A DNA stretch of 64,000 nt. Origin: Guptibacillus algicola. GTDB lineage: Bacteria > Bacillota > Bacilli > Bacillales > Guptibacillaceae. A model generated the notes under the pieces. The model saw only the letters and a list, made by a program, of their open reading frames with translations. It was not told the origin of the DNA and made no database searches. The translations under genes and the position numbers were made by a program. Position 1 is the first letter of the stretch. Every line of letters starts with the position of its first letter. The stretch is from the NCBI RefSeq assembly GCF_020171805.1, contig NZ_JAIVAF010000001.1, positions 868,001-932,000 of the forward strand. Reading direction: 5' to 3'. This document shows positions 16,888 to 27,300 of this stretch, piece after piece.

Positions 16888-19800
16888 CTACTTTTCTTGA
16901 TATTTTGAAGTCCAGTCTGAAATTGGATAAGAGTAATTTTTATCATAATTTTCAACTATGCTTTCTCTTTTCTTTTCTCCTTCTTTAGAAATTTGTTCAT
17001 TAGATTTTTTAATTAATCTTAATAAATCGTTCTTTTTCTCATTTTCAATTTCACTAAAAAAATGTTCTACTATTTCATTTGTTAAATTTAACCTTGGTGA
17101 TTTTTCAGAGTATAACGCTTCTACGACAGGAATAATATGCTCTATATTCAACTCATCATCAAGAATATCTTTCGTTTGCAGAATCATTTCTATCATCATT
17201 TTATCAAATGGTAATTTAGGTAAAATTTCTTCTTGAAATAGTTTCTTACCAACAACTTCATAAATTTCATCAAAGTATATATATGCTTCAATATTTTGGA
17301 TAATCTCTTTCAAATAGTGTGATTTCTTTTTAGGATTAAGATTCTCTAAAAATACTCTCCATAAATCTTCACTATCTGCTCCATTGTAAGAGATACATTT
17401 ATATTCTAATTCTCGAAACAATCTTTCATGAAATTCACTCTTGTTTAGGACAATATTTTTCCAAATCTCTAATACTTCTATTCGTTGCTGTCCCCTGAAA
17501 CTTCCTTCTATAAATCGCTCTAGGAAGCTTTTAAAAGCAATTTCAAAACTCGGATGTTCAGGTATTTCTAATAGTTTTTGTAATACCTGTGGCCATTTAG
17601 TATCTCTCGTATGGTGATAGCCCAACCACCAAAGTGGTTGAGGATCACCAGTAAATACTCTTAAACAATCAGTAAGCAGATCTCCCGGAAAACATTTGAT
17701 GATATCATTAATCTCTTTCTCAAATATACACTTATCTCCTACTAATTCATAAGCAATTGCAGCTGGAACCTTAGTTCGTGTCAAACTTACAGCCTTTAAC
17801 CATCGAGCATCATCTCTTCCACTCTGTAATAAAAGCATTATTTTTTGCCTTTCTTCATTACTTAATATATCCCATTGATTGATATACTCAGCCAAAGCCA
17901 CTGAAATGAAATTAGTATCAACTTGATTAAGAATCCTTCCAGATAACTCCTTCCTTTGGTCTGGGCAAGTATTTTTAATTAAATAATCACAAACTGCATA
18001 ACCAGACTCATGTAGTAATCTATTATGCAAGTGCTTCTCTATCCAAAGTAACCATGACTTTGATATCTTTAATATTTCTGAAGAATCGATGTAATCAGCA
18101 GATTTCATAACAGTATCGAATAAATGACTCTCATTCAAAGATACAAATTTATAAGGAACTTTTTCCATAAACACATGGAAAATTTGACTCCAAATCCACC
18201 AAACTTTTTTCTTTTCATTTTCACTAAACCTATCCCAATCTATATGATCTGTGCCATAATCATCACCAAAATCAATCAGGAAACGACTCATGTTCGCAAC
18301 TACAACTTTGTTAGACATTGCTCGTTTCATATAACTCAACAAAAAAGCACGATGATCTTCAGAATATTCATTCCATCCACTAATAGCACCTCTCATAGCT
18401 TGATACACAACATTAGGGTGTTCGTCAGTAAACACCAATTCTACAAGTTGGTGACTATCTTGATTGCTTAAGAATTTTATAGCTGTGAAAGCAATTCTTG
18501 AACGGATAAATGCTTCTTTATACGTTAAAAGTTGTTTTATCAATTGGATGTTATCTTCTTCTTCTTCAAATAAAAAATCACTTGAGACAACTTGCCATGC
18601 CTCTTCTGAAGATATTCTTTTTGATTCGCTAGGATGAATTAGTTTTTTAGCAATTTCTACAACGTCCATATAATTTTCAAGCCCTAGTAGAGCATCTATA
18701 CCATCCAATAAACTATATGAGCTTGTAATATTAATCCACGGTTCGCCATTTCGCCACAGTAACCTTTTATTACCTATATCTTCATTTTTCAAAAACCTAT
18801 ATACTTTTTCCTGCAATTGATCACTTAAATCATCGATAATGGAAACCAAAAATATAAAAGCCGAATCTCTTACCGATGGGAAGATAGAGTTTAATGAGTT
18901 ACACGATGATAATATCAATTGTTCTTTAAACTCCTGATTTGAAGAATAGCGTAAATATAATTTTCTTAATTGTTTCGTAAACATAAAGGATGTATCAGGT
19001 TCCAAACAAGCGATTCCTTTATTTATAATGGTGGGTATGCCTCGAAGGCTCAATCTTGTCTGATGATTAATTACATATTTAGCTGCCTCATGGTAAATTG
19101 GATGTGTGAATAGGATATTATCACCTATTATAGAAATATAACCGTGAACTTCTAACTCATCTAATTGTTCTAACACCCAGTCTGGTAAGTTTGTATTTAA
19201 TTCATATTCAGGGAACGATGGATTAGATCTCCTGCCGGGAATTTCCATCGTACTATAATTTTCTTCAAGGAAAACTAAACTAGGTTGCTCCTCAGAATCA
19301 GATAATATATATGTAAGCTCTTTAGCATTAATTATTTGGCTAGGGCTTGACCCTAAGCCCAAAGCCACAAGAACTTTTTTGAACGCAATGGATTTTGTGT
19401 CAAAATACATACCAAGTGATTCTCCACCAACAGTAGCTACCTGAATCAAATCTTCAATATCCATTTGTAATAACTCTGTTTTATTCTGATATGCTAAATG
19501 CTTTAATTGACCAGGCTGTAATAAATTATCCTCAGGCATCTCTTTAAGACTATCACTTATCAAGCTGGCAATATCACTTGGTATCTTTTTTTCTAAACAA
19601 TAAGCATCCCACACCTTTTTAATAAATATATAATCCTTAACGGTTAGATCTAACCATTCATTCCCTTCCAATCTCCAATCACGGGGATCAGATGAATTCG
19701 AAAGTCTTCTTAAAAGCTCTATTTTACTAGTAACAATAATTTTTCTATTTAGCCCTAAACTATTGATTAAATCTTTTAGCAAACTCAAGATTTCATAATA

Positions 19801-20805
19801 GTTATCCTCTAGTTCTACTTGACCGAAAGGGTCTTCAATAATACATAACCTATTTTCCATAGAATTCTGTAGCAGAAAACGAGTGGCTTTCTTAATATCA
19901 GGTTCAATTAAACAGTTATACCCAGCATATTGTAGTTCACTTCCAATTTTTTTTGCGACATGAGTTTTACCACAAAATGAAATGCCTGTTAACAGTAATA
20001 CATTATTTTCTTCTAAAATTTTTATTTTTTCTTCTATACTCTCCCTATCTACATTAACAGGATTCAAATGTATTTGGTTTACATTATATTTTCTAAGGAA
20101 AAATTCTAATGATGGTATTACGTCTTTACGCTCATTTCTTGCTTTCTTCACTAATTCTATAGTTTCTGATAGAGCACTTTTAGCCTTTGATAAAGGCACG
20201 AAAAATTTTTTGTTTAATACGTCATAACATTTATCAATTATGTTATCTTCGCTAACCATTTCCCAGACTAATGTTCTTCTACAAATACTTCTCAAATGAG
20301 ATTTATTGTTATCAAAATATCTCGCTTGCCTCGAGGAGTACACAGATCGTTTTTCCTTTAAGAGCGAATCAGAAGAGTTATTAGACTCTAAATTATTTAC
20401 AATATTACTTAATAGTTCATTATTAAACGGACCACTATTTTCTGAAATATTAGTTGCCAAAAAAGGCCGTATTAAATCTGTTCCTCTGCCTTTCGTTATA
20501 AATAATGCAATCCTATTATCATCACTATTTAACCTTTCAATAAGGTTATTTTCAGATTTTCTATCTGGAAAATGATTTAACCAAGAAGTTAACTCCTCAA
20601 TGTTCAAATCATTTGTTGTACTTTTAACCTGTATCTCTAAAGTCATTTCTTTAGAATCACTAACAATAATTAACTCTGCGTCCTCACCATCTTTCTTTTC
20701 AACAATTAATTTGCAATTGGCTTCTTCTATATGTAACAAAGCTATATATGCCGTTACTAAATATTGAAAGTCATAAGCCTGTGGTCCTGTTAATTCAACT
20801 GACAT
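16888..20805 (-). CDS. Avs-like defence protein: Cap4-type nuclease + STAND ATPase + helical sensor
   Basis: 1305 residues. Residues 1-120 resemble Cap4/DUF4297 nucleases: GPQAYDFQYLVTAY, an acidic cluster at 41-44, then LEIQVKS with Glu57, Gln59 and Lys61 as PD-(D/E)xK-type residues. Residues ~235-500 form a STAND-type (nSTAND3-like) ATPase with Walker A GISFCGKT (274-281) and Walker B IIEDPFG (322-328). The ~750-residue C terminus is all helical, as in sensor domains that recognise phage proteins. Start at 20805 follows AAAGGATG; the upstream frame has no site. Role inferred: phage-triggered DNA cutting and abortive defence. Confidence 0.82.
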   Translation of the reverse strand: MSVELTGPQAYDFQYLVTAYIALLHIEEANCKLIVEKKDGEDAELIIVSDSKEMTLEIQVKSTTNDLNIEELTSWLNHFPDRKSENNLIERLNSDDNRIALFITKGRGTDLIRPFLATNISENSGPFNNELLSNIVNNLESNNSSDSLLKEKRSVYSSRQARYFDNNKSHLRSICRRTLVWEMVSEDNIIDKCYDVLNKKFFVPLSKAKSALSETIELVKKARNERKDVIPSLEFFLRKYNVNQIHLNPVNVDRESIEEKIKILEENNVLLLTGISFCGKTHVAKKIGSELQYAGYNCLIEPDIKKATRFLLQNSMENRLCIIEDPFGQVELEDNYYEILSLLKDLINSLGLNRKIIVTSKIELLRRLSNSSDPRDWRLEGNEWLDLTVKDYIFIKKVWDAYCLEKKIPSDIASLISDSLKEMPEDNLLQPGQLKHLAYQNKTELLQMDIEDLIQVATVGGESLGMYFDTKSIAFKKVLVALGLGSSPSQIINAKELTYILSDSEEQPSLVFLEENYSTMEIPGRRSNPSFPEYELNTNLPDWVLEQLDELEVHGYISIIGDNILFTHPIYHEAAKYVINHQTRLSLRGIPTIINKGIACLEPDTSFMFTKQLRKLYLRYSSNQEFKEQLILSSCNSLNSIFPSVRDSAFIFLVSIIDDLSDQLQEKVYRFLKNEDIGNKRLLWRNGEPWINITSSYSLLDGIDALLGLENYMDVVEIAKKLIHPSESKRISSEEAWQVVSSDFLFEEEEDNIQLIKQLLTYKEAFIRSRIAFTAIKFLSNQDSHQLVELVFTDEHPNVVYQAMRGAISGWNEYSEDHRAFLLSYMKRAMSNKVVVANMSRFLIDFGDDYGTDHIDWDRFSENEKKKVWWIWSQIFHVFMEKVPYKFVSLNESHLFDTVMKSADYIDSSEILKISKSWLLWIEKHLHNRLLHESGYAVCDYLIKNTCPDQRKELSGRILNQVDTNFISVALAEYINQWDILSNEERQKIMLLLQSGRDDARWLKAVSLTRTKVPAAIAYELVGDKCIFEKEINDIIKCFPGDLLTDCLRVFTGDPQPLWWLGYHHTRDTKWPQVLQKLLEIPEHPSFEIAFKSFLERFIEGSFRGQQRIEVLEIWKNIVLNKSEFHERLFRELEYKCISYNGADSEDLWRVFLENLNPKKKSHYLKEIIQNIEAYIYFDEIYEVVGKKLFQEEILPKLPFDKMMIEMILQTKDILDDELNIEHIIPVVEALYSEKSPRLNLTNEIVEHFFSEIENEKKNDLLRLIKKSNEQISKEGEKKRESIVENYDKNYSYPISDWTSKYQEK

Positions 20806-20896
20806 AAAGCACATCCTTTTTTGTTTAATTATAAATTTTGAGCTTGCCAGATACATTAGTTTATATAGATAGTTGACTGAATCAATCGTATGTAGT

Positions 20897-20947
20897 AAAA
20901 AAGAGCCCCTCCCTCCGCATCAAGGAGAAATACTGATACGAAGGGAG
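20897..20947 (-). terminator. Terminator between the GIY-YIG-like gene and the STAND gene
   Basis: CTCCCTCCGCATCA (20909-20922) pairs with TGATACGAAGGGAG (20934-20947) with two mismatches; on the minus strand GGGGCTCTTTTTT follows. So the two-gene RNase H/GIY-YIG unit is separate from the STAND gene. Confidence 0.75.
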
Positions 20948-20976
20948 TTTAAATGATAGATTCCTTTTATAATTAC

Positions 20977-21426
20977 TTAACTGAATTTTTTATATAAATC
21001 CAAGTACCACAAGGCATTGTTTAAAGCTTGTTTTTTACATCCCTTCCTCATGCCTATAGCATTCACTAACTTCAATGTAGTGTTTCTTAATAATTTATAC
21101 TCAAGTTCTTTTGCAAAATCTGCTGAGGTAACTATCCAACTTATATACCAATTCTCATGATTATTTATTCCTTTTAATAAAGTATCTATTACCTCGTTAT
21201 CTCCTGGATGCCCATACAAAACTCTCAAATACCTTCTGCTTCGCAACCATAAATGTTGTACATTTCCGCAAGCCCTTCCTAAATAAACAGGCATAATATG
21301 ATTATTTATAGACACTCCTAACATATAAACGCCTGTCTCTTTTGGAATTTTAACCCCCGCAATCTCCTTGCTAAAAAGAATAAAGTTATTACAAAGATAC
21401 CTTTCATAATCATGTAAAGTATTCAT
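20977..21426 (-). CDS. GIY-YIG-like nuclease-fold protein
   Basis: 149 residues. GVYML (32-36) and VYLGRA (47-52) match the two halves of a GIY-YIG motif with the conserved Arg51 after it; LRSRRYL follows, and ELEYKLL (from Glu107) offers the catalytic Glu. The distance between the half motifs is slightly longer than usual. The ATG at 21426 has AGGAGG 5 bases upstream. It follows the RNase H-like gene with a 15-base gap, so they are co-expressed. Confidence 0.65.
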   Translation of the reverse strand: MNTLHDYERYLCNNFILFSKEIAGVKIPKETGVYMLGVSINNHIMPVYLGRACGNVQHLWLRSRRYLRVLYGHPGDNEVIDTLLKGINNHENWYISWIVTSADFAKELEYKLLRNTTLKLVNAIGMRKGCKKQALNNALWYLDLYKKFS

Positions 21427-21441
21427 AATAACCTCCTGCAA

Positions 21442-22014
21442 TCAGTTTTTATTCAAAGCTTTTCTTGCAGCGTTATGTGCAGCTTTATAAAATGGATTAT
21501 ATCTTTTAATATCAGAATTCATAGTTATGAGATTAATATCAATAGTTTCATATTTTCCCTCAAAAATTCTACAAAGGGCTACGATTTTATTACCAATTTC
21601 ATTGAATGAACTGTTTCTAGTAAGCTTTCTATTATCCCTTAATTTATCTACTATAACGCAATCACTAAAAATTTTTACCGATGAAGGGGTTATTAATGTA
21701 TTTGCTATTATCTTATCAAGTTCCTCTATAGCAAAAGAAATTGATTTGAGTTCAGCATAAACATTGTGAGTTTTCATCATCTGATTATAGTGTTTTTTTG
21801 ATATAACTTTTACACTACCTTGACCCACAAAACAAACACCGAGTCCAAAAATCCCTTGAAAGTCGAGTTCAGAGGCATCTACAAAAACCTTAAGAACTTC
21901 CTCGTCTTCAACCATTTCTTTAGCCCTGGCTTTTGCGCTTAATGGTGGTTTTAATATATCACTAATAAGATACTGCTTATTATTAAATCCCTTAGAATCT
22001 TTCAGAACTTTCAC
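21442..22014 (-). CDS. RNase H-like fold protein
   Basis: 190 residues. LKVFVDASELDF (Asp46), YAELKSISFAI (Glu88) and VKIFSDCVIVDKL (Asp118) match the D-E-D core of RNase HI-like folds, and PFYKAAHNAARKAL near the end matches the C-terminal His helix, though the last acidic residue looks replaced. GTG start with GGAAGGG 9 bases upstream. First gene of the pair with the GIY-YIG-like protein. Confidence 0.6.
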   Translation of the reverse strand: MKVLKDSKGFNNKQYLISDILKPPLSAKARAKEMVEDEEVLKVFVDASELDFQGIFGLGVCFVGQGSVKVISKKHYNQMMKTHNVYAELKSISFAIEELDKIIANTLITPSSVKIFSDCVIVDKLRDNRKLTRNSSFNEIGNKIVALCRIFEGKYETIDINLITMNSDIKRYNPFYKAAHNAARKALNKN

Positions 22015-22343
22015 CCCCTTTCACCCTTCCAATTTTTAGGTTAAAGCAGTAATGCATTACAATCCAGCAATATTTTAAAGAAATTCAAAGTAATTGAAAG
22101 AAACTGGCTAATTGCGGAAAAATCAACCATTAATCCTGAGACTTAGATTGGGTGACGAGTAGAGACAGAGTCAGATCAGATTCGATTTATTGGAGCATTA
22201 AGATATACAATTAGCACATGATCATTAAAGAAAAACACACCGGTATATACAAATTCATTTGAAGGCCTCAATAATTCAATAACTTGATAAATAGTGATTA
22301 ATTTGACGAAATTCTATCACTTAACACTCGGAAAGGATAAGAC

Positions 22344-23111
22344 ATGCAACCCTACACAAAAGCAATAATTAGTAATAACCTTGTAGAAATAACTCAACAA
22401 GCATATTCACCAAACTTAAAAAGAACATCTTTAGGAGGACGAAAACCTCTATCAAATCAAAGCACTGAAAATCATGAAGCTAATATCAAGGTGAGTATTA
22501 ATCGTGCAAGGAAGAATATCCGAAGATTGCTGGAATGTAACTTTACTAATCAATATGCTTTCATCACACTTACCTTCAAACCTACTAAAGAAGTCGACCT
22601 TACAAGTGTAAAGGCTTGTAACAAGTTGTTTAGAGATTTTAAAAAGCGCCTCTCTTATTACCTGCAGAAAAACAACCTTGGAAATTTTCTTTACCTTGGC
22701 GTTACTGAATTCAATAACAACAAAGGAGATATTCACTTCCACCTTGTTTGCAATCTTATTGACCTTTCAAAAGACAAATTAGAAGAACTTTGGTCATATG
22801 GCTGGGCACATAAAGTTGTAGCTAACTCTAACCCCAGTGATAACGAGAAGATTGCTTTCTATTTAAATAAAGGTATTTCTGACCAAAGGCTTAACGGACA
22901 CAAGAGGTATTTCAAATCACAAAATCTTAGAGAACCAATAATTCACGAGGTAGAAAACCCAAGTGATTTCTATAGCCACCTAGATAAATGCAAGCCTTGT
23001 TTAAAAGGTGGCGAGACCTATCACTCTCCCTATACTGGCGAAACTAAATATGAACAGTACTATCTAGAAGATTCAAAGGAGCTGATCAATTATGTACAAG
23101 ATGTTCAATAA
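22344..23111 (+). CDS. rep: Rolling-circle replication initiator (HUH Rep)
   Basis: 255 residues. Motif 1 AFITLTF, motif 2 GDIHFHLVCN (HUH metal site) and motif 3 EKIAFYLNKG with the nicking Tyr. Such proteins nick one strand at a double-strand origin and remain linked to the 5' end. In integrative elements they support replication after excision and can serve as relaxases. CXXC-like 'CKPCLKGGETYH' near the C terminus. Upstream 22015-22343 contains no gene. Confidence 0.85.
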   Translation: MQPYTKAIISNNLVEITQQAYSPNLKRTSLGGRKPLSNQSTENHEANIKVSINRARKNIRRLLECNFTNQYAFITLTFKPTKEVDLTSVKACNKLFRDFKKRLSYYLQKNNLGNFLYLGVTEFNNNKGDIHFHLVCNLIDLSKDKLEELWSYGWAHKVVANSNPSDNEKIAFYLNKGISDQRLNGHKRYFKSQNLREPIIHEVENPSDFYSHLDKCKPCLKGGETYHSPYTGETKYEQYYLEDSKELINYVQDVQ

Positions 23112-23298
23112 TTACCCTGATGTCTTAAATGTATCTGACATCCAACAAGTTCTTGGGATTGGGAGAAAACAGGCATACGAATTAGTACACTCTGGCAACT
23201 TCCATGTTATTAACATTGGAAAACGGATAAAGGTATCAAAAAAGGTTCTAATTAACTGGATTGAAGGAGAGAACATTAACGATGTCAAAGCAAACTAA
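23092..23298 (+). CDS. Excisionase-like small HTH protein
   Basis: 68 residues. 'LNVSDIQQVLGIGRKQAYELVHSGNFHVINIGKRIKVSKKVLINWIEG' in pattern is the MerR-like wing-helix of the excisionase/DNA-binding family. The start overlaps the end of rep by 20 bases; AAGGAG inside rep serves it. Close paralogue of the protein at 33347. Confidence 0.82.
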   Translation: MYKMFNNYPDVLNVSDIQQVLGIGRKQAYELVHSGNFHVINIGKRIKVSKKVLINWIEGENINDVKAN

Positions 23299-24028
23299 GT
23301 TAGTTGATTGTGGGAGTAAAATATTTGTTTATGATTATCAAAGTCGTAAAAATGTGAGAGATTTCGCTTTCGAAACTAGAGTTGGTGAAAAAGAAATCAC
23401 TAACCTCAAAAGAATGATGTTTACTAATTTTGGTGATGATAATATGTTGTTAGCAAACTTCGTATTGAAACTACCTCTAAGTGGTTTAAATAACATCAAT
23501 GATAGACTGGAAGGATTCATTAAACAACTTCAAAAAGTTAGTGGCGACTCAGCAATAAAATATCTCGCTGTAGTTGAACTTCCTACCAGTCAAAATGAAA
23601 CAGATGCTTATATCAATCTCATAACAGACATTGAAATCTTTGAATTAGCTCAGTCAGATGAACTAGCAGCGAACCATAATGAAGATTACTTCGAAGAGTT
23701 CTTTCGGGAGTTATGGGGGAGCGAGGTTTTTATAAATAGTCATTCCCCAGATGAACTGGTTGATATATTTATTAGAACCTATCAAGACTCATTAATCTCT
23801 TATTACTATCAATATTCTCCCTTCCTTATATTCCATAACAAACTTAGTAAGCCTAAAATTCTCTTTGATGAGGATGCTGAAACACACATTATTACGAAAA
23901 ACCTATTAAGCTATCCAAATCTCCATACAGAAGAAATATATGATAATAAAGCAGGTTTCGTTATTGTGAATATCTACTCTAAACAATCCAAGTCCTACCC
24001 TGTCGAACTTGATCTTAATTGGTTCTAG
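23282..24028 (+). CDS. Rep-like protein with degenerate HUH site (inferred)
   Basis: 248 residues. Alignment by eye to the Rep encoded 170 bases upstream: 'LANFVLKLPLS' takes the place of motif 1, and 'AIKYLAVVELPTSQNETDAYINLITDI' the place of 'NFLYLGVTEFNNNKGDIHFHLVCNLI', with the two metal His gone; 'FFRELWGSEVFI' parallels 'KLEELWSYGWAHKV'. It may be a structural or regulatory derivative of Rep. The ATG at 23282 overlaps the end of the Xis-like gene. A TTG-started extension to 23261 is possible. Confidence 0.55.
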   Translation: MSKQTKLVDCGSKIFVYDYQSRKNVRDFAFETRVGEKEITNLKRMMFTNFGDDNMLLANFVLKLPLSGLNNINDRLEGFIKQLQKVSGDSAIKYLAVVELPTSQNETDAYINLITDIEIFELAQSDELAANHNEDYFEEFFRELWGSEVFINSHSPDELVDIFIRTYQDSLISYYYQYSPFLIFHNKLSKPKILFDEDAETHIITKNLLSYPNLHTEEIYDNKAGFVIVNIYSKQSKSYPVELDLNWF

Positions 24029-24053
24029 AAACTAAGCAATATTACCCCAAGTT

Positions 24054-24096
24054 TAAAACAAGGAACTCAATATTAGAGCTCCTTGTTTTAATTTTT
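24054..24096 (+). terminator. Terminator of the rep operon
   Basis: TAAAACAAGGA-A-CTC (24054-24068) pairs with GAG-C-TCCTTGTTTTA (24076-24090), then ATTTTT. The following 24097-24362 shows no gene. Confidence 0.88.
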
Positions 24097-24362
24097 ACTA
24101 TTAAATTTACTTGCTGAGTAGAACAGAATATTAAAAGCGTGAAAGCTGAATATCAATAGCAAATCTCACTCTGCAATGAATTTTTTCTCTCCATTATGGG
24201 TATAGCACGTCGTTAAATTAAATGCTATTTGAAAAAACTCTTTAGGAATCTATGCTCTTCTGTCTTATCCCCCCTCCTAAAAACAGCCTTTCTGCATGAA
24301 CAATATCAAATAATAAATAGAGCGCTAATAGTCTCTAAAGACTGTAGTTGTTTCCTACGGTA

Positions 24363-27300
24363 TTAGCTGTTACTAAATTGCATTTGTTGGGGTGGATTTG
24401 TTTCCATCCAATTATATGTTCTATCAGAAACCATGCGATAATTTATTCCAAGCTTTTCAAAATATTTGATTGCACAGAGAACTTTGCGTTTTTCATGGGG
24501 AAAACGCAATTCATCAGGGTTTTCATTCCCTTTTGTTTCTCTGATTAATTCTAACTTCAATGTATTATCATATAGCCGCACTATAGCCCAGTCTGGATTG
24601 TAATTACCTATAACTTTAGGCAACATAATCTTAAACTTCGGTGGGAATTTAAAGTAAAGAATCGTATGATCCTTCTCTACATCCGGCTTTATTAGATTGT
24701 CAATAAAGTTTCGTTCAACGTCTGAATCTACTTGAACTTTATCATACAACCCCGCTCTTCCTGCTTCAATAAGCTCTCTTTGTGGTTGCTGAATTTCGAT
24801 AGGGAATAATTCTTCAATATCATAAAATTTGCTGCCTTCATCAATCTCAAACTCAATATTCTTAACAATGTGATCACTAAGAGTTATTCTTATTTGACTT
24901 AAAAACTCATTTATCCAACCCTCTGGATTGGAGAAAATCTTTTCTTGTTGTGCTTTTTTCATCTTTTTAAAGATCTCTAGGATAGTTTTTTTAGTAAGAT
25001 TGGTCTCATTTGCAGTTCTAGTAATAAAATCAGATATTGGATAAACTGTGTCTGAAGAGATTTCAATTTGTTTTTTAGGCTTCTCAGCTTTCTCTGTATT
25101 AAATTTATGTGGTTCATACCTCTTTATAGTGACTTCATTGGTGAATTTTAGATAGGGTTCCCCATATATCTCGCCAATCTCTAAAACTTTATATCCTCTT
25201 AGTCTTTCATCACAAGCAACCTTTTTCAAGTCCGCTCCAGCTCTGACATTGAGCTCGTTTACAAACTTATTACCTCTCGAATCTTCCATATTTACCTTAA
25301 TAGTCGCTATATCATTCTCCACTTCCAATAAAGATATGACGTATTCACAAATTACAAAGCGACCTCTTTTCACTTCAATTGAAGGCGTAGGAAAAGAGGT
25401 GAAATTCAGCCTTTCAACACATTCTTCAATAAGTTGCTCTGTATTAACTTCTACTTTATAGTTCATTCTTTTGTTAAGTTTATTCCAAAATTCCTTAAAT
25501 TCAACAGAGTTATATAGATTATCATTACGTATGACTTTTCCTTTTTGGGGAGTTTTTGGACTTGGAGGAGCTTCATTCCCGTCTTCTACATATTCTTCTT
25601 GTAATCTTGAAACAAACGACTCATATTGCTCGTTCGCCACAACCGTTAAAGTGTTAATATTGTGGTCATCCGTCCTTTTACCATTTTGATCAACAGCTAA
25701 GCGAAGTCCCCTTCCAATTTCTTGTCTTTTCTTCATAGTGGAACTGGTTTGATTTAAGGTGCATATCTGAAACACATTAGGGTTATCCCACCCTTCTTTT
25801 AATGCTGAATGAGCAAAAATAAAAGATACTGGTTCATCAAAGCTTAAAAGTCGCTCTTTTTCTTTCATTATTAGTTCAAAAGCTTGTTTTTCCATTTTCC
25901 TTTGATCTTTAGTTCTACCATTTGTATCTACAGCCTCTTCTTCTGGAGAGTCTACTTTGGGCTTCGCAAAATATCCTTCACGAATATTTTCAGCATCTAT
26001 GTCCTTAAAGTCTTCGTAGTGTACTTTTAACCTTTCATAACATTCATCAAAGAGTTTCTTTATTAAACCATCTGAAGCTGTGTAGTTTTTTACTCTATCA
26101 ATAAAAAATAGAGACAGCACTTTAATACCTTGTTTTTTCAATTGCTTTTGTCTTTGAAGATGGACACTTATTGTACGTTCTATCTGTGCCCTAAAAATAC
26201 TTTCCTTTGAGAGTAAAGAGTCACTAACGGATAATTGAACTTCATTTTTAAAACGAATTATTTGCTCGTCTTCTTTCTTCCCATAACGTATTTCATCAAC
26301 AATGAAATTTTCATACTCATCATTTTTCGTCTTAGCCTTTAAATCATCGCCTTGTTTTAAGGTGATTTCTTTCTCAACTAGTTCACCTTTTTCAATTGCA
26401 AAAGATTGAACAGTTGCAGTAAGGGGCTTTCCTCTTTTCACTTCAACAAGACGTAGCATTTTATCATTTAAATTGTCTAATTCTGACACACCTATGACTT
26501 CAATCTGCTTTACAAGATTATTTCTAAACGCATCTATTGGTGTTAGCTTATAAACTAAATTAGGTGTTTCCCGATGAGTAGCTGAATACCTAAGAACAAA
26601 AAGAGGCTTTAATGTCCTAACGGCTTCCTTCGCTTTATTTGATTCATAGTTTTGAGCCTCATCTAAAATCATGATTGGTCTTGTTGCTTGAATGTACTCG
26701 TATGGCTTCCATTCCCCTTGCAACTTTTCAGTATTCTTAAATATATTATTACTTGCTTTATTAAAGGAATCAATTGTCATTACCATTAAAGTTAAACCAG
26801 GATTACTTGCGAATGTATTAAGCTCACCAATTTTTGTACTGTCGTATGGCACAACAGTCACATCTTGATTATCGTATATCTTTCGTAAGTGATTCCTCAT
26901 AGAATTGACTGATTTTACTACACCTTCATATATAGCAATGCTTGGAACAATTACTATGAATTTAGTAAAACCATATTTTTGATTAAGTTCAAACATTGTC
27001 CTTAAATAAACATATGTCTTCCCTGTACCTGTTTCCATCTCAACTGTAAAATGAGGAACCCTGTATGAGTCATTACCTGCCACTTCCATTACCATGCCAT
27101 CATCAATTTCTACTTCAGAGGTAATCTCTAACTCACTGCCAAGTTTATGTGAATTGTTCATTTCTTGGACATTTTTTAAATTCTCACTTAAAGTAACCTC
27201 ATCAAGAATTTCTCCTTCTGGAAAGTTAGGAGTAATATCATTCATTGTTCCTTGAAGCATATCTTTTTGTGCTTGTATCGGAACCCCTTCAAATAATTTA

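Noticed and set aside
20977-22014. Toxin-antitoxin pair
   Set aside because: Both products look like nuclease folds and neither resembles a small antitoxin or DNA-binding protein.
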